Positions 1 to 12,622 of a stretch of 64,000 nt of DNA are shown piece after piece (positions within the stretch are counted from its first letter, which is position 1; the number at the start of each line of letters is the position of its first letter). The translations under genes were made by a program, and so were the position numbers. The DNA is taken from assembly GCA_030490835.1 (NCBI GenBank), contig CM059977.1, positions 11,498,765 to 11,562,764 on the forward strand. Reading direction: 5' to 3'. The notes beneath the pieces are model-generated. The model had not been told where the DNA came from, searched no databases, and was given only the letters and a program-made list of their open reading frames with translations. This DNA is from Annona cherimola. Its lineage: Eukaryota > Streptophyta > Magnoliopsida > Magnoliales > Annonaceae.

Positions 1-1057
1 TTTTAAAAGAAATTTTATCTTTTACAAAAGAGATCAAATAAGAAAACTAACAAATGGAAAAGTAAATAATATAAATATAAATGCAAAATTATATAATTTA
101 CCTATAATATAATTTTAATATGACAAATATTTGCGCAGATATATACTTAAATAAATAAATCTAAGGAAATATTATTTAATATTTATTTATATAAGAATTT
201 ATATTGAATATATAAAAGATAAAATTCAAATTAAGTTAAATCCTAACCATCTTTACTAATAAATTAAGTCTTAGCTATGCAAAAACAAGCTCAAACGATA
301 ATTTTCCCCAGGTTGGGTGAGGTTGGATAGGGCTCAACACATCACAGGTAGGAGGGTGCTTATAAAATTTGGGTTTACTTCAACACTAACTCTAACTCTA
401 ATTCTATTTATAAAATATTAATTCTAGCCTTATTTTTAGAACTTAAATTTAATTTTATTTTTGAAAATTTGGTTCGGGTTGAATTTTGAATTGGAATTTA
501 AATTGATGCATTTATATTTTATTTAAGAGTAATAAGTTTAGAATTTCATATAAGTATATAATAATAATAAATCATATAAGTAAAAATAATAGTATATAGT
601 CAAACTAAAAATTCTTAAAACATATAGCAATACAAAGAATATTCTTAGAAGAAAATTAATATAAAAAAAAAGATAAATGAAGAAAATTAATGGACACAAA
701 AGTAAATGAGAAAAATAAAAGATAAATATAAATGGAAATAATATACTTTATTCATAATATAATTACAATATATCAAACATATATTCAATATAAATATGAA
801 TACTATAAAATACATAAAATGTAAAAAATATTGTTTTTATATTATTTGTATAATATATTTTATAATAAATATAAAATGAGAAGTTGGGCTGAGTTTTTTC
901 ATGTTCGAGTTATAATCTTATCATCTTTACAAATAGAGTTTAGGTTTTTCGCATTTGAGTTATAAAAAAAAAAAAAAAAAAAGAAGCAAATTCTTATCCT
1001 GTTAAAATTCGGGTTGAGAGCGCCGAGTTTAGTCTAACCCGGCACAAGTTACCCCTA
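1..1057. repeat. AT-rich repeat sequence ending in a hAT-like terminus
   Basis: This stretch is very AT-rich and has no coding potential that I can see. Around 300-360 and 880-1050 it carries GGTTGGG/AACCCGG-type words common in plant non-autonomous hAT elements. It ends at 1046-1057 in AAGTTACCCCTA, the reverse complement of a typical TAGGGGT terminus. The matching left terminus is not visible and may lie before the window. A run of A sits at about 962-982. Confidence 0.4.
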
Positions 1058-4000
1058 GTCCCAGGTTATGCCCCGCTCGTTCTCCGATCCTTCATCCAAG
1101 CAAATCGCCCATGCCTTTGCGGAAAATTACAAGGAACCACCAGGAGCCGGCCCCACAGATGAGCATTAGTCAAAACGGCAGCTGCCACTTACCATTTGAA
1201 TAAACAGAGGAAGGAAGGATTTGTTGGGATTTCCCTCGGGGATCCGTGGCCTATCGGGGGCAATTTCGTAATTCAAGAAACTGTTACCCTGGATCCTAGC
1301 CGTCCACCTGTCATCTTGTAAAAAGCCATGCCTCAACTTGCAAACTTTCCAATTCTAGTCCGACATATCTTATGCCCCCAACCTTCCCCAGCTAATTCCC
1401 AAACCTGCTCTTCAAACCGGTTCTTTATTACGTGGTCCGCCGGACTACCGATATCAAGACCATTCACATCCTTTACCATACGGTCGATACATCTAACTTT
1501 AGCAAACAAGACCTTTTTAAATTTGTTTAATTGAATTCAATTCCTCTCATTTACATATTTGCAAATTAGATCCTCCATCGCTTGAATTGTTGTTGCAATT
1601 AAATTTTTGTAATTTATATTATATGTATATTGAACTGATTGATCAATCCAGGCAGACTAGGGTTTTACTAAGAGTTATTTATTTTAATGCGACTGGATTG
1701 GGCTGCCATTTGCGTTTGCTTGAATTGACTACCATTTCGGAAAGGATGGGGCCCTTATTTGAAAAATGTGCGCAGCACCTACCAACATATAAACGAAAAT
1801 AAGAAATGGGGCTGTGTATAATAACAACACGGAAAAAAATTAATGTTCTGACCTATGATTGGAAGAGTCCAAATGTCCCATTAAAAAAAAGATAAGATCA
1901 TGGGGTTTTCAACCCCTTTGGAGGGAAAAAAATCTTGTTTATTGAATGTGCCCGCCCATCACCTTCAATCTGGTGGAGCCCACTGCTTAGATTCAATTCA
2001 TTGAACAAAAAGAACCTGGCCTTGTCGGCACATAAGTTTGTATTTATTTATTTTATTCATTTATTTAATACCGACTGCGTCTTTTAATTGCTGCTAATTA
2101 GATTTTTGGACGGTTTGTAGGCCGACAATCTGAGGCAGGAGACCCTTCACCAGATGCCGCGAATCCTGACCGTCCGTCAAGCAGCTCGATGTTTTTTGGC
2201 CATTGAAGAGTATTACAGCCGGCTGCGGGCGCTTAGCTCCTTGTGGGGTTCTCGGCCGCGAGAGTAAGATCTCCCATGCACCCGCCTTCCCACGTTACTT
2301 TATGAAAGACTTTTTTTTTCTTCTGGCTCCAATTCGCATTCACATGCGCTGTCCATTTACATGATATTTATTTGTAGGTGTGAAATATCTGATCCGTCCA
2401 AAGATTTTTAATATGTTTTTATTTAACGAAGAGTTGGTAAGTTTCATAATCAGTCCTCATAAATGATCTGATGATGATGCAATTGGTCGGCTTTAGAAAA
2501 AATTACATGTCAAGCCTTGTACATTCGTGAGCGCGGTAGCTAACAGCCGGTTATCACAACCCTTAAAGTGAATAAAACTATAATAAAGCATTTTTATTAA
2601 GACTATGGGGTGTTTTGAAAAATTTTAGATTCTTGAATGAAATATATATCCTTATTTTCAAAACGACTTTTTTAATTTCGAATGCGGCTTTTTAAATTTC
2701 CAAGATAACGTTTTATATTTTCACTGCAACTTTTCTTATTTTTAATATATATTATGATATTATCATCTCATTCAAGCTTTTTGAATCTTTCTCCACCAGC
2801 CTGTAGTTAATGACAGAAAAATACTGATTATAACATAAAAAAAAAGGAGTTCATAGCAAAGGTAGATTAGATTTCACATCACATCCAACCACGCTTTTTT
2901 TTTTTGTTATTTTTTTATGCCATACAATCATGATATACGGTACAACTCGTTGCACCATTCGTTACAGTTTAGATAGCAAAATTCCAAGAGGCTCGGGGGT
3001 GGGGCAAAAGGTAGGTTTTGCATTGATAATCCAAGTAAAAAAAACTTCATTGGTCCTTCAATGAAAAGGCTTGTGAGATTTCGTCTTTTAATCATGCAGG
3101 ACATAATGTTTATATCCTCTGGCGTATGTATAATATCTCGTAATTTTAATTGTTTGCAATAGTTTTAAAAAAAGGGAAGTAAATGAATATTGGAGCATCT
3201 GTGGATCATGAGACTGCCTAGCAAATGTTAAACAGAATGGATAAATAACAGATATCACCATTCAATTAATGTGTTTTATTATGGTTCTATGAAAGATTGT
3301 GTTGGTGATTTGTCCTTACACCAGCAATACTTTCTATACTTGGTTTTGTAGATTAGAAACTTCTTAATCATTTTATCTCCAATTGAAGCCTTGAAAGTTG
3401 ATACCATTTGTTTGGAAAGTTCTGTTTCCCGGCTTTTGTTTTTTTTAAGTGTTAGATAGCCATTGAATTTCTCATTCAAAGAAAATTTTATACTTGCTCG
3501 GCATTGGTGTAATGGTGTTTAAAAAAAATAAATAAATAAATAAATTCCACTAACCTGATGTCTCCACGATCGCTGACCTTGAGACCAGCAGACAGGCTTC
3601 CAATCAATCAAAACCTGCAGGCCACACCAGTATAGGATCCAACTCAAAGAGCAGGACAAGAGAACCCTAATACATTACCGATCATCTTACAAATATTTAT
3701 GGCCTCACCCTGACTATTATTCTGCCTGCCTGCTCGATATATTCATTAGTGCCTTGGAAAATGTAATCTAGGTGCTTGCTTTCTGACCAGCTAGGGCCTA
3801 GGGCCACCATTTTGCATGAAACAGGGGTAGCGCATGTCCTGCATGACTTAACCTGGTTGTGGGCAATGATATCTGCTCATAATATTCTTATAGCTGTTCC
3901 CTCATTTTGTTATATACCCATTTTTATTTTTCTGCCTTTTGTACTAGAAGTACAGTCTTTATTAATGAGAATAGAACGATGAAGTGACAGTGCACTTTGG

Positions 4001-5885
4001 TTGTATTGGTACAGGAACATGATCAGCCAGGAGAATGCATGCCAAGCATCAACTGATTTACAGATGGTCCAACCAGCAGCCCACAACCATTTTACAAACT
4101 TTTGATCTAGCTAGATCTCATCGGAGCACCACGTCCAGGAAGCTGTGGCCAACATGATTTCTTCATGCTATAAGGAAGGTTCCCGAAAGTAGCACATAAG
4201 CAGATTCATTGAGTCATGAAGGGCAAATGAAGTTTTCTAATCAAGGAAAAGAAATGGTGGAAGATGTATACATAGGAGTAATCACTGTTGTTTCTCTCAT
4301 GAGGTCTCAGGTTTTACATGTGAGATAAAAAGGAAATAAAAGAGGGTTGCCACAATTAACAGATTGCTGTAGATACGTAGAGAGTTGATAGCTGTTCCAG
4401 GCTGTCTCCACCATACACAATCTACTATGATGGAGGTTGCAGCAGTTCCTTTCAACCAGCCGGAAAGCGAAATAGCTTGGAAATGGTAGAATATTCAAAT
4501 GAAAAGTAGGATGGAGTATCCTGTGAATTATTTTTTTTATGTGGGGGCATTGTTCTTGGCAGTGATACAGTCATGTGAATGGTATGGACAATGGAAGATT
4601 ATGAAGTCTAATACAATTGCTATGGACCCAGTGCAACCCGCAGCGCTAAATGAGGGACGAGGCTGCAAAACTCAGAATGGTTGAAGTCCAAAAGAGAGGA
4701 AATGGTGGTAATTGGTCTATTTGGTACTTGTAAATGAAATTATTGTAATTTAGAAAGGACAAAGAAAACTTGAAAAGGAGTCTCATATCTTTCCAATTTG
4801 CATTTATATTTATATTATTCTTTTCCCTTCTTGAATAGACATGCGTGGATAGACAATTCTAAGTTGTTAGTGGATAACACGACAAAGTGAAGCAGGTGTA
4901 CTTTATTTAAATATTGGCTACAATAAGGATGTCACACCAAACCCATTCCAATATTCTGTCCTCAGGTGGCAAATTACACATGGTATGGATGTCTCTACCC
5001 AATTGAAAAGGAGAAATGGCAGATGGATACTGAGATGTCAATAATGTCATGTCATTTGTCAGGCTACTTGCTGGCTTGGTACATGTATGTGTGGTTTAAA
5101 CTTTAAGGTAGGAGGTCAATAAACTCATCATGTACTCTTGATGATATATTTTCAGTACTCTTTAGCTTATGGTGTCATAAATCATGCCTCGCGCATTTAG
5201 TTATGTGGCCCACCTTTCTGTCCTCCAATGGCACTTGTATCCTTATTAACAAGGTGTTAATACCATTCTCTTTGGAATGGTTCACACAAATGCCATAGAA
5301 TGATTTTTGAACCCATTGGATTAACTGCTTGATCTACAGAGGATACATGATTTTAATTTTATCCCCTTGTGCTAAATTCTTTCCCTCGCAAAGGCACTCG
5401 TATCGCACTTACCTTCAAAGTAGAGAATGGAGGTTGCACCAATGAACTAGGGTTGGCCGAAATTTTCTGGAATATGGAATGGGTTGGCTGTTTAAGCCCA
5501 AACGAGGTAGCGGGCTGCCCATCAACTGCCCAAGATTATCATATTGCTATTTGCTATTTGCTTGCTTCAAGTTTTAACCGATTACTGACTGGCTCTGAAT
5601 TTTTAGATTGGAGGTTTAATACAGTGAATGACGAAGAATAATTAAGAAGGATTAGTAAAAACGAAAAAAGAAGAAAAAGAAATGTTACTAATTATACATA
5701 GCAAATTAGATAAAGCATTTAATGAAAAGATATAAAAGGCTAAATTGAAATTTAAAAGTATAGATGGCCAAAAAAGTGTACTTGTCGAGGGGAATGGAAC
5801 TATGTAAATATCACATAAAAATAAAGAAATAGGGTGGGTCGATTATGTTCAATGACTTATTAAAAACATTGAGTAGTAATAGAAT
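1058..5885. other. Intergenic, no supported gene
   Basis: About 4.8 kb without a gene I can support. Open frames here are short (under 95 codons), have no recognisable domain and no splice-linked partners. Base composition is closer to unique DNA than in the first kilobase, so UTRs or non-coding transcripts cannot be excluded. A short AAAT microsatellite lies at about 3522-3545. Confidence 0.6.
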
Positions 5886-5889
5886 TATT

Positions 5890-6185
5890 TGATTAACTAT
5901 GGAACTAAATTTCATCCAAATCAATTATGTGCATGACCACCATCTTATTAAAGTGTAATTTTATTAGATTAACTAGCCAACCAAATTTCATTCAAATCAA
6001 TTATGTGCATGACCACCATCTCATAAAAGTGTAATTCTATTAGATTAACTACGGAACCAAATTTCATCCATATTAATTATGTGTATGACCACTCTTTTAT
6101 AAATGTGTAAATTTAATTCTATTAGATTAACTACATAACCAAATTTCCTCCACATCAATTATATGCATGACCACTATTTTATAAA
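5890..6185. repeat. Four-copy tandem repeat, 76-82 bp period
   Basis: The phrase TCAATTATGTGCATGACC recurs with small changes at 5921, 5997, 6073 and 6155, giving periods of 76, 76 and 82 bp. Each copy also contains a GATTAACTA...AAATTTC block. Copies are diverged by substitutions, and the last spacer has a small insertion. No coding function is evident. Confidence 0.85.
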
Positions 6186-7128
6186 ATTATAAAATCAATG
6201 TAATAAATTTGTTTGATTTAAGAACCAACTTCAAATTTGTTAATTCACTATTTAAATCACCAAAAACATTATTCTTATATGGATGAATGATTATATAAAG
6301 TGTCACAACACTCTAATATATTTATGAATGAGGCATGATCTTGTTAACAGGAGTCATAAAACTTATTTTTATGAAATTATTATTCTAAGTGTATTTAATT
6401 CATATACAAAATTTTACTATTTTCAGATGCGTGAATATATTTTTTTAAAATTTTTAAATATATGAGTATTTTAGTTCTTTTCGATAGCTAAATTGATTAA
6501 AATATTCTTGTATTTAAAAAATAAAAATATACATTTCCAAAATAATAAAAATTAATATACAAGTTAAATATATTTAGAATAATAGTTTTACAAAAAAAAA
6601 TGCAATAGGTATATGGCTAGAGGTCAAGAAGATCGTAACTTTGAATGAATATATTTAAATATTTTTCATAATTTATACACGTTTAAAAATGTTAAAGCGA
6701 ATAACTCGGATTGGAATGGTTGAATTGGTACTATAAGAAAATAACTAATGTTAAACAATATAAACTGTTGGATTTAGTTATAATCAGGTGAACCAATTTT
6801 CACCGATAATTTTATATGTGGAAACCTGTAGCCTGTGCATGTCAGATAGAAAACTTTTTTGGCTCTGCTCCAGAAGCCATTTCATTTATAAAAGGAATTA
6901 CGGCTTACAACCCAGGGCTCACGTTAGCACTGAACCTCTCGGGCTTTTGTGAACTCTTTTTTTATTTTGCTGTCATTTATATTTTATATGTGAGCCTAAA
7001 CATGAAATTTTTACATGTGCAATTTTAAAAAAAATTATTTTGAAACCGGAAAAAACAGTACTTTCCGCGCATATATATAAATTCAAAAAATATTAAAATT
7101 TTTAAAAATGTAAAATTACTTATAGACA
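6186..7128. other. AT-rich intergenic stretch
   Basis: No gene, RNA or clear element boundary seen. The sequence is AT-rich with scattered A and T runs, followed directly by MITEs. Confidence 0.5.
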
Positions 7129-7335
7129 GGTGTATTTGAGAAATAATAAAACTTAGTGTGATATGATATGAGTAATAATGAGAAATAAAAAATAAATTTA
7201 AAATAGATAGATTAGTTGTATGGATATATGTGTAAAAATGATTAAAAAGTAAAATATTTGTGCACGAATATATGAAACAAGATAGTTAGATAGAAAAATT
7301 TTATTGAAAAGTTTTGGATTGTAACTAAACACACC
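7129..7335 (+). mobile_element. MITE of the GGTGTGTTTGG family, copy a
   Basis: Termini are GGTGTATTTGAG on the left and CTAAACACACC on the right, an imperfect inverted repeat. The interior carries the family words TGTGATATGATA, GGTAATAATGAG-like, AAAATAGATAGATTAGTTGTATGG and TTTTGGATTG. Other copies lie at 8098, 16649, 39090, 39360, 39964 and 40251, and inside the tandem array at 43-46 kb. Confidence 0.7.
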
Positions 7336-7456
7336 TACAAAAATATAATACTTGGACCAATATTGAAAAATATAAGTAAATAGCTAATGTAAGGGTGCAC
7401 TAGATAGCAACTCTTATAAAAAATAAAAATACATATTTTATCACTAAATTAATTTT

Positions 7457-7866
7457 GGAGCAAATTCCATGTGTACTGGTGAATTTTACCCTTAATTTAT
7501 TTACACCTAGAAATTTTCACAAAATTTTAATATTACTCACGTATATCGTCTAAATTTTCAATTACATCAATGCAGTTAGGAATCCATTAAAACAGCCATT
7601 AGCACTCTTATAAAATAACAAATATGCTCGCACTCTAATATAATTTGATGTTAGTTTATTCAAAGCTACAAATTTTCATTTAAATAATATTTATTTTATA
7701 ATGGTAAAAGTGCTATGGAATCATAATTTTTTTTTATAGAAGTGCTAATAGCTTATTTAATGAATTCTTACACATTGATATAAGTGGAATTTTAAATAAA
7801 ATACAGTGGTAGAAAATTTTGAAAATTTATTGGTATAAGTGGATTTGGAAATTGGTGAAATTTGCC
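7457..7866. mobile_element. Foldback MITE with 9-bp target duplication (Mutator-like)
   Basis: The 410-bp element is flanked by a perfect 9-bp direct repeat, ATTAATTTT, at 7448-7456 and 7867-7875. The ends are inverted (GGAGCAAATT left, AAATTTGCC right), and the two halves fold on each other: the block near 7570-7605 matches the complement of the block near 7740-7775 (both contain a version of CCATTAGCAC). A 9-bp duplication is the signature of Mutator-like transposases. No transposase is encoded. Confidence 0.85.
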
Positions 7867-7896
7867 ATTAATTTTATTAACATATATGTCAGCTAA

Positions 7897-10096
7897 TGTT
7901 GTTAGAATCCTGTAGGATTGACGGGAACCGTCTGGTGTCTGGTTCAATTAAAGCCAGTTCGTTCTAAATACTTCAAATTGTTTGAATGGGGTAAATCACA
8001 GTCCAACCGATAATTACGGTTGAACCAGGTTGGGCCAATTCGGTAAAAAAGGAAAAAATAACTACATTAGCAGCAACGCATGTGATTTTAACCTTTAGTG
8101 TGTCCGAGAAGTCGTAAATTTTTTTTGACGTAAAAGTTCATAAATTGGTAAAAAATGATATGATATAATAATAATAAAATTAAAAAAATTAAAATTAAAA
8201 TAGATAAATTAGTTATATAGATAATCATATAGAAATAATCGAAAAGAAAAGTAATTTGTGCCGAAAAAGAAGAAGAAATAATTAATAAATTTGTTAAATA
8301 AGTATTACGCGTAACCGAACACTCCCGCCCATGCCCCAGACGGCTAGAACCAGCCTGAGCTGCCTCTTGCCGTCCCCATTTCGTCCCCATTGGATCATCT
8401 CGGCAAGCTTGAATCGACGGAGCCACTCCCGCTACTCCGCACAGCATCTACTTACTCCGGGCCCGGCAGACACAACACGCGGCCATCATCGGATTGCCTA
8501 GCTGTTTCTTCATCCAACGGCTCCAGCTTTCTTCATTATCCGATAGCACACCAGCATCCGGCATTCACCATTTCAGCCTTGCCCTAGCCGCTCCAAGTCG
8601 TCGTGAGCATCCCTCTCTATCGGTCCGCCCTCACAAACCATGCATGCTACACGCCCACCGGTCGCAGGTCATCAACTCCTCTTCTCCCCTCACAACCGCA
8701 CCACCTCCCTATTCGAGCCTCCATATGCCCACTCTCCCCGCTCTCTGCTCCCTGCTATTTTTTTATTCCCTTCTCCCTGCAACTCTTCTCCACCCTCTCA
8801 CGGACGGAAGTTTTTTATTTTATTTTTTAAAAATCGAAACAGGTCTGTGACTCTGCATTTTGTTGGCCTGCTGCTCTATGGCCGACTCCCTTCTCCCCGC
8901 TTCCATTTTTCCCAGCTGCTGGCTGCTGGCTGTTGGCTTCTGCTGTGTGTTAGTATGGACCGGTTTGATAATTTTGACATTATTTCTTACTATTGATAAT
9001 TTTATTGAAAAGTCTTATATTTTATAGAGTTCATAATCTTAATTCTTAAATAACTTTAAACAGATTGATTTCCCTTTCTCTCTTTTTTTGATGAAAATTT
9101 CCCTTTATCTCTTGTATAAAAGGATTCGGTTGCTTCGTCAATTTGTTCTTAGTTGGACTTTGAATGAAATTGATCGGCTCTTGTCAATAACTATATGTTG
9201 TTTGGCAGTAAGCAACGAAAGATAATGTGTCTAGTTGTTGTGTCCAATAATCTTGATAGTTTCCATGAACGATTATATAGTGACACACCAGGGCTATTTC
9301 CATTCACCTACCTTCCCATTTATGAAGCCATTATTTACTTTAGGCTATCAACTTAAGATGTGAGATTTGGGGTACCGCTGAATTGTTTCTCGCTTAACCT
9401 GTTTTCTGTTTCTTTATAACATAGTATATGATTAATTGGTAGTGTTTAAACTGAATTTATGTACTAATGTAGTAGCCAATGGGTAGTTCTTCATTGCAAT
9501 TTTATGTTTGATGAAAATGGTAGACCTGTAGTAGACTTAAAATTTTATGTTTGGTGACAACGATGAACTTGTATGCTTTTAAATTTTCATATTTATTGAG
9601 TAAATGAGTTTTTCTTATATTATTATGAATGATTTAATTGTTCAATATTTCAACCATTATTAATTTATTTTATTTCTTGTTGTGTTAGATATGGTTAGAA
9701 AATTGCAATTCATAAACATATTGTGATAAACAGTCAGAATTCAAGAGTAAAGCATCCAGAGTCATGACTTATTTTACATTTCAGGTCAGTTAATATAGTT
9801 GATTGTTTCTGATTTACTATATTATATTTGTGTTTGAAAATTTTCTATTAATTTTTTCCTACAGGTTTTATTATGATGACTAGAGTCTAACATATAATTT
9901 TAAGAGTTATAAATGGATAATTTTACCAATATATAATTAATTAAAAATAATTAAACATTTATGACATCATAGATATATCATGTTGACGTCAACAATTCAA
10001 ACCGGTTTGTGTAATAGGTCAACCTGGTTCGAACCAGACTAGTTTTTTTTTTTTTTTTTTTTTACCAATTCGATCACCGGTTTGGTTCTGACAACA
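7897..10096. mobile_element. Candidate 2.2-kb non-autonomous TIR element
   Basis: The left end reads TGTTGTTAGAATCC and the reverse complement of the right end reads TGTTGTCAGAACCA, an imperfect inverted repeat. Both ends continue into GAACCGG/AACCGGTT-rich sequence. Flanks are TCAGCTAA (7889-7896) and TCAGTAA (10097-10103), which could be a target duplication with one base lost. The interior holds a MITE (8098-8324) and a GC-rich block (about 8330-8950) unlike its surroundings. The element ends about 320 bp upstream of the PPR start codon. Boundaries are inferred from these repeats alone. Confidence 0.45.
8098..8324 (+). mobile_element. MITE of the GGTGTGTTTGG family, copy b
   Basis: Termini are GTGTGTCCGAG and CCGAACACTC. 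The interior has the family words AATGATATGATATAATAATAAT-like and AAAATAGATAAATTAGTTAT. It lies inside the 7897-10096 candidate element, so it inserted later if that element is real. Confidence 0.65.
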
Positions 10097-10414
10097 TCAG
10101 TAATTACTATCCATTTTGGATCTTCAGGCAATACCGCCCTAAATGCCTGCCTACTCTCACTCACAGGCAAAGTTGCTCCTCTTTCTCCCCATTTTTGGTT
10201 TGAGGGAACTGCCACAGGAAAAATCATCCCTCTCGATAATTCATCCATTTCTAAATAATCGGCTAGGGCAGACCATCCAGCCATGGATGGCTGGGTAAAG
10301 AATCTCCTCTAATGACTTCCTATCACGTCTTTTCGACAGGTCTCTGTTTCCCGGAATTTCCTTCTGGTCTGCTATCCCAACAAGGACTAAAGCTTTCATC
10401 TTCCTGAATTTTCC

Positions 10415-12622
10415 ATGCTTTCTTCCACAGGATATCGCCTCTCGAGATTTTGCACTGAGAGATGGTGTCCCCACCTGTTGCATAACTTATCCTCTTTACC
10501 TGCTCTCAGAACTGTCGAGTTTTCTGAGGAGGATTGCTTGTTTGCTAGTGATGAGCTATTTACATCTCAAAAACCCAATTTGGATTACGAAACATTGCAG
10601 CTAACAATGCTAGAACGCGCAGAATTAGGATTCTTTGGAGAAGCTTTGAGCGCCTTGGAACTCATGAGAAATGTTGCTGGGAAGCCAACTATCTACGACT
10701 ACAATGCGCTTCTGTACGCCTACCTAAAATCTGAGCATGTCGTTATTGGGGAGTTGTTTGAAATGTTTGCTGGAATGAAAAGATTTGGGCCTCGTCCAAA
10801 TGCATTAACCTTCAATACACTCTTGAATGGATTGCTGAGGTTGGGGAATTTGGGGGATGCAGCTTGGCTAGTGAAAGATATGCACCAGTATGGGTTTATT
10901 CCATCTTATAGAGCTTTGGGAAACTTGCTGAAGAAATCTTTGAATTTAGATTGTTTGGAAGTTTCCACCAGTGTATTGGAATTGATGCTGCTTCTTGACT
11001 ATTTACCCAAAGCAAGATGGATCAGCTTGCTTGTTTGTGGGCTCTGTAGAGCCGGTCTGGTCTGTGAGGCATATTTTGTGCTCTCCTTGCTCCTGGATAA
11101 GGGATTCTCCCCCAATATATGCATATACAATCCTATCCTCTTTGGTTTATGCAGGAGCAACCAAAGTTCTAAGCTCTTTGTTGTTTTTGGTTCCCTGTTG
11201 AAGAGGGGCCTGCGTTTCAATGAGCATACATTTGTATCACTGATTTATGCATTTTGCAAACAGGGGTTGTATAAAGAAGCTTATTTGGTTCTATATAAAA
11301 TGCAGGCATATGGCTTTAAACCTAATGTTTTTTGTTACACTACAATGATTAAGTTTCTTTGTGATGCTGGAGGAATTGAAGAAGCAATGGATATGTTGAA
11401 AACTATGGTAGCAGAGGGGTGCAACCCTGATTTGGTTACATGTAATGTGATCCTTCGTGCACTTTGCTCTCGTAATCGGGTTTATGAAGCATGCAAATTC
11501 CTGGGGATTATGAGTGACAAGGGATTTTCTCCAGATAAATTCACTTACAGCGCTCTTGCAGGAGGCATGTTACAAGCAAGACAGCTTGAGGTTGCCCATG
11601 GATTTCTTCTTCATATTCTTACCAAGGGATTTGATGTGGATGTTCCCATTTGCAATATCTGCATCCATGTGCTGTGCCAACGTTATAACTCAACTGTAGC
11701 ACTTTCGGTAGTGAAGGCTTTGATGGAGAAGGGGTTCATTCCGAGTAACGTGACATATAACACTATACTGAATGGATTTTTCAAGGAGCAGAAATTCTAT
11801 GAGGCATTGGAGCTCTTTAATTACTTTGATTGGGTTGGAAATAGGCCTGATTCAGTTTCGTTCAATATAGTTTTGTCTGCAGCATGCAACCTTGGAAACT
11901 CCATGGTGATTCATAAGGTCTTGCATCGGATGGAATTTGAAGGCATCCAGCTTAATGTAGTTAATTATACTAGCTTACTTCAATATTTCTGCAAGCTTGG
12001 GAAGTTCTCAGAATCTGTCGAGCTCTTGGAATCAATGATTTGCAATGGGATTGCTCCAAACAGTGTGACTTACAATGTGCTGCTGGATGCTCTTTGCAAG
12101 AAAGGGCTGGTCAGGACTGCATACAAGATCTTTCGAGATCTTAAAGAGACACCAGCTCTTCTTGACACGGTTTCTTACAACATACTTATTCATGCTTCCA
12201 TAGAAGAAGGAAACTATATTATGCAGAATAAGTTATGGATTGACATGCATAATCATAATTTATCACCTGATGCTGTCACCTATGGCTCCTTCATATATGG
12301 CCACTGCAGGGAAGGCAACATATCTCATGCTTTGTATTTGCGAAACTGGATGGTTGAGAAAGGAATTACTCCAACTATTACTCTCTACAACACAATTCTA
12401 GATGCCATGTTTAGGAGTAATAAACTGTGGGATGTCTTCCTGCTACAAGTTGACATGACAATCCAAAATTGTGAACCAAATGCAGTTTCTTTTAGCATCT
12501 TAAGACGTGCTATGTCAAAAGGCAGTATGAAAAGTTTTCCATGGGCCATGAAAACTCTTGGTTTGCTACTCAATAATGATTGTGAAAGGAGGCAACTTGG
12601 AATAACCAATCCAATCCGGTAG
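10415..12622 (+). CDS. P-class pentatricopeptide repeat protein
   Basis: A single open frame of 735 codons with no intron, typical of plant PPR genes. From about residue 90 to 720 it is almost entirely 35-residue PPR units, roughly 16-17 of them, recognisable from recurring cores such as YNALL, FNTLLNGL, YNTILNGF, YNVLLDALCKKG and YNTILDAM, each followed by a G-x-x-P turn (GFSPNI, GFKPNV, GCNPDL, GIAPNS). There is no E, E+, DYW or SMR domain at the C-terminus, so it is P-class. The family binds organellar RNA with one base per repeat and acts in stability, splicing or translation. The first 40 or so residues are rich in R, S and L and poor in acidic residues, suggesting a mitochondrial or plastid presequence. 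The target RNA and exact orthologue cannot be told from sequence reading. Confidence 0.95.
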   Translation: MLSSTGYRLSRFCTERWCPHLLHNLSSLPALRTVEFSEEDCLFASDELFTSQKPNLDYETLQLTMLERAELGFFGEALSALELMRNVAGKPTIYDYNALLYAYLKSEHVVIGELFEMFAGMKRFGPRPNALTFNTLLNGLLRLGNLGDAAWLVKDMHQYGFIPSYRALGNLLKKSLNLDCLEVSTSVLELMLLLDYLPKARWISLLVCGLCRAGLVCEAYFVLSLLLDKGFSPNICIYNPILFGLCRSNQSSKLFVVFGSLLKRGLRFNEHTFVSLIYAFCKQGLYKEAYLVLYKMQAYGFKPNVFCYTTMIKFLCDAGGIEEAMDMLKTMVAEGCNPDLVTCNVILRALCSRNRVYEACKFLGIMSDKGFSPDKFTYSALAGGMLQARQLEVAHGFLLHILTKGFDVDVPICNICIHVLCQRYNSTVALSVVKALMEKGFIPSNVTYNTILNGFFKEQKFYEALELFNYFDWVGNRPDSVSFNIVLSAACNLGNSMVIHKVLHRMEFEGIQLNVVNYTSLLQYFCKLGKFSESVELLESMICNGIAPNSVTYNVLLDALCKKGLVRTAYKIFRDLKETPALLDTVSYNILIHASIEEGNYIMQNKLWIDMHNHNLSPDAVTYGSFIYGHCREGNISHALYLRNWMVEKGITPTITLYNTILDAMFRSNKLWDVFLLQVDMTIQNCEPNAVSFSILRRAMSKGSMKSFPWAMKTLGLLLNNDCERRQLGITNPIR

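Noticed and set aside
8390..8996. Several overlapping plus-strand frames of 65-118 codons in a GC-rich block
   Set aside because: They overlap in different frames, are Ser/Pro/Leu-rich low-complexity translations, and none has a domain or a promoter. More likely a captured or neutral GC-rich fragment.
10039..10483. Two overlapping minus-strand frames at the PPR 5' end
   Set aside because: They run through a T-tract translated as poly-Lys and overlap the PPR leader. No family features.
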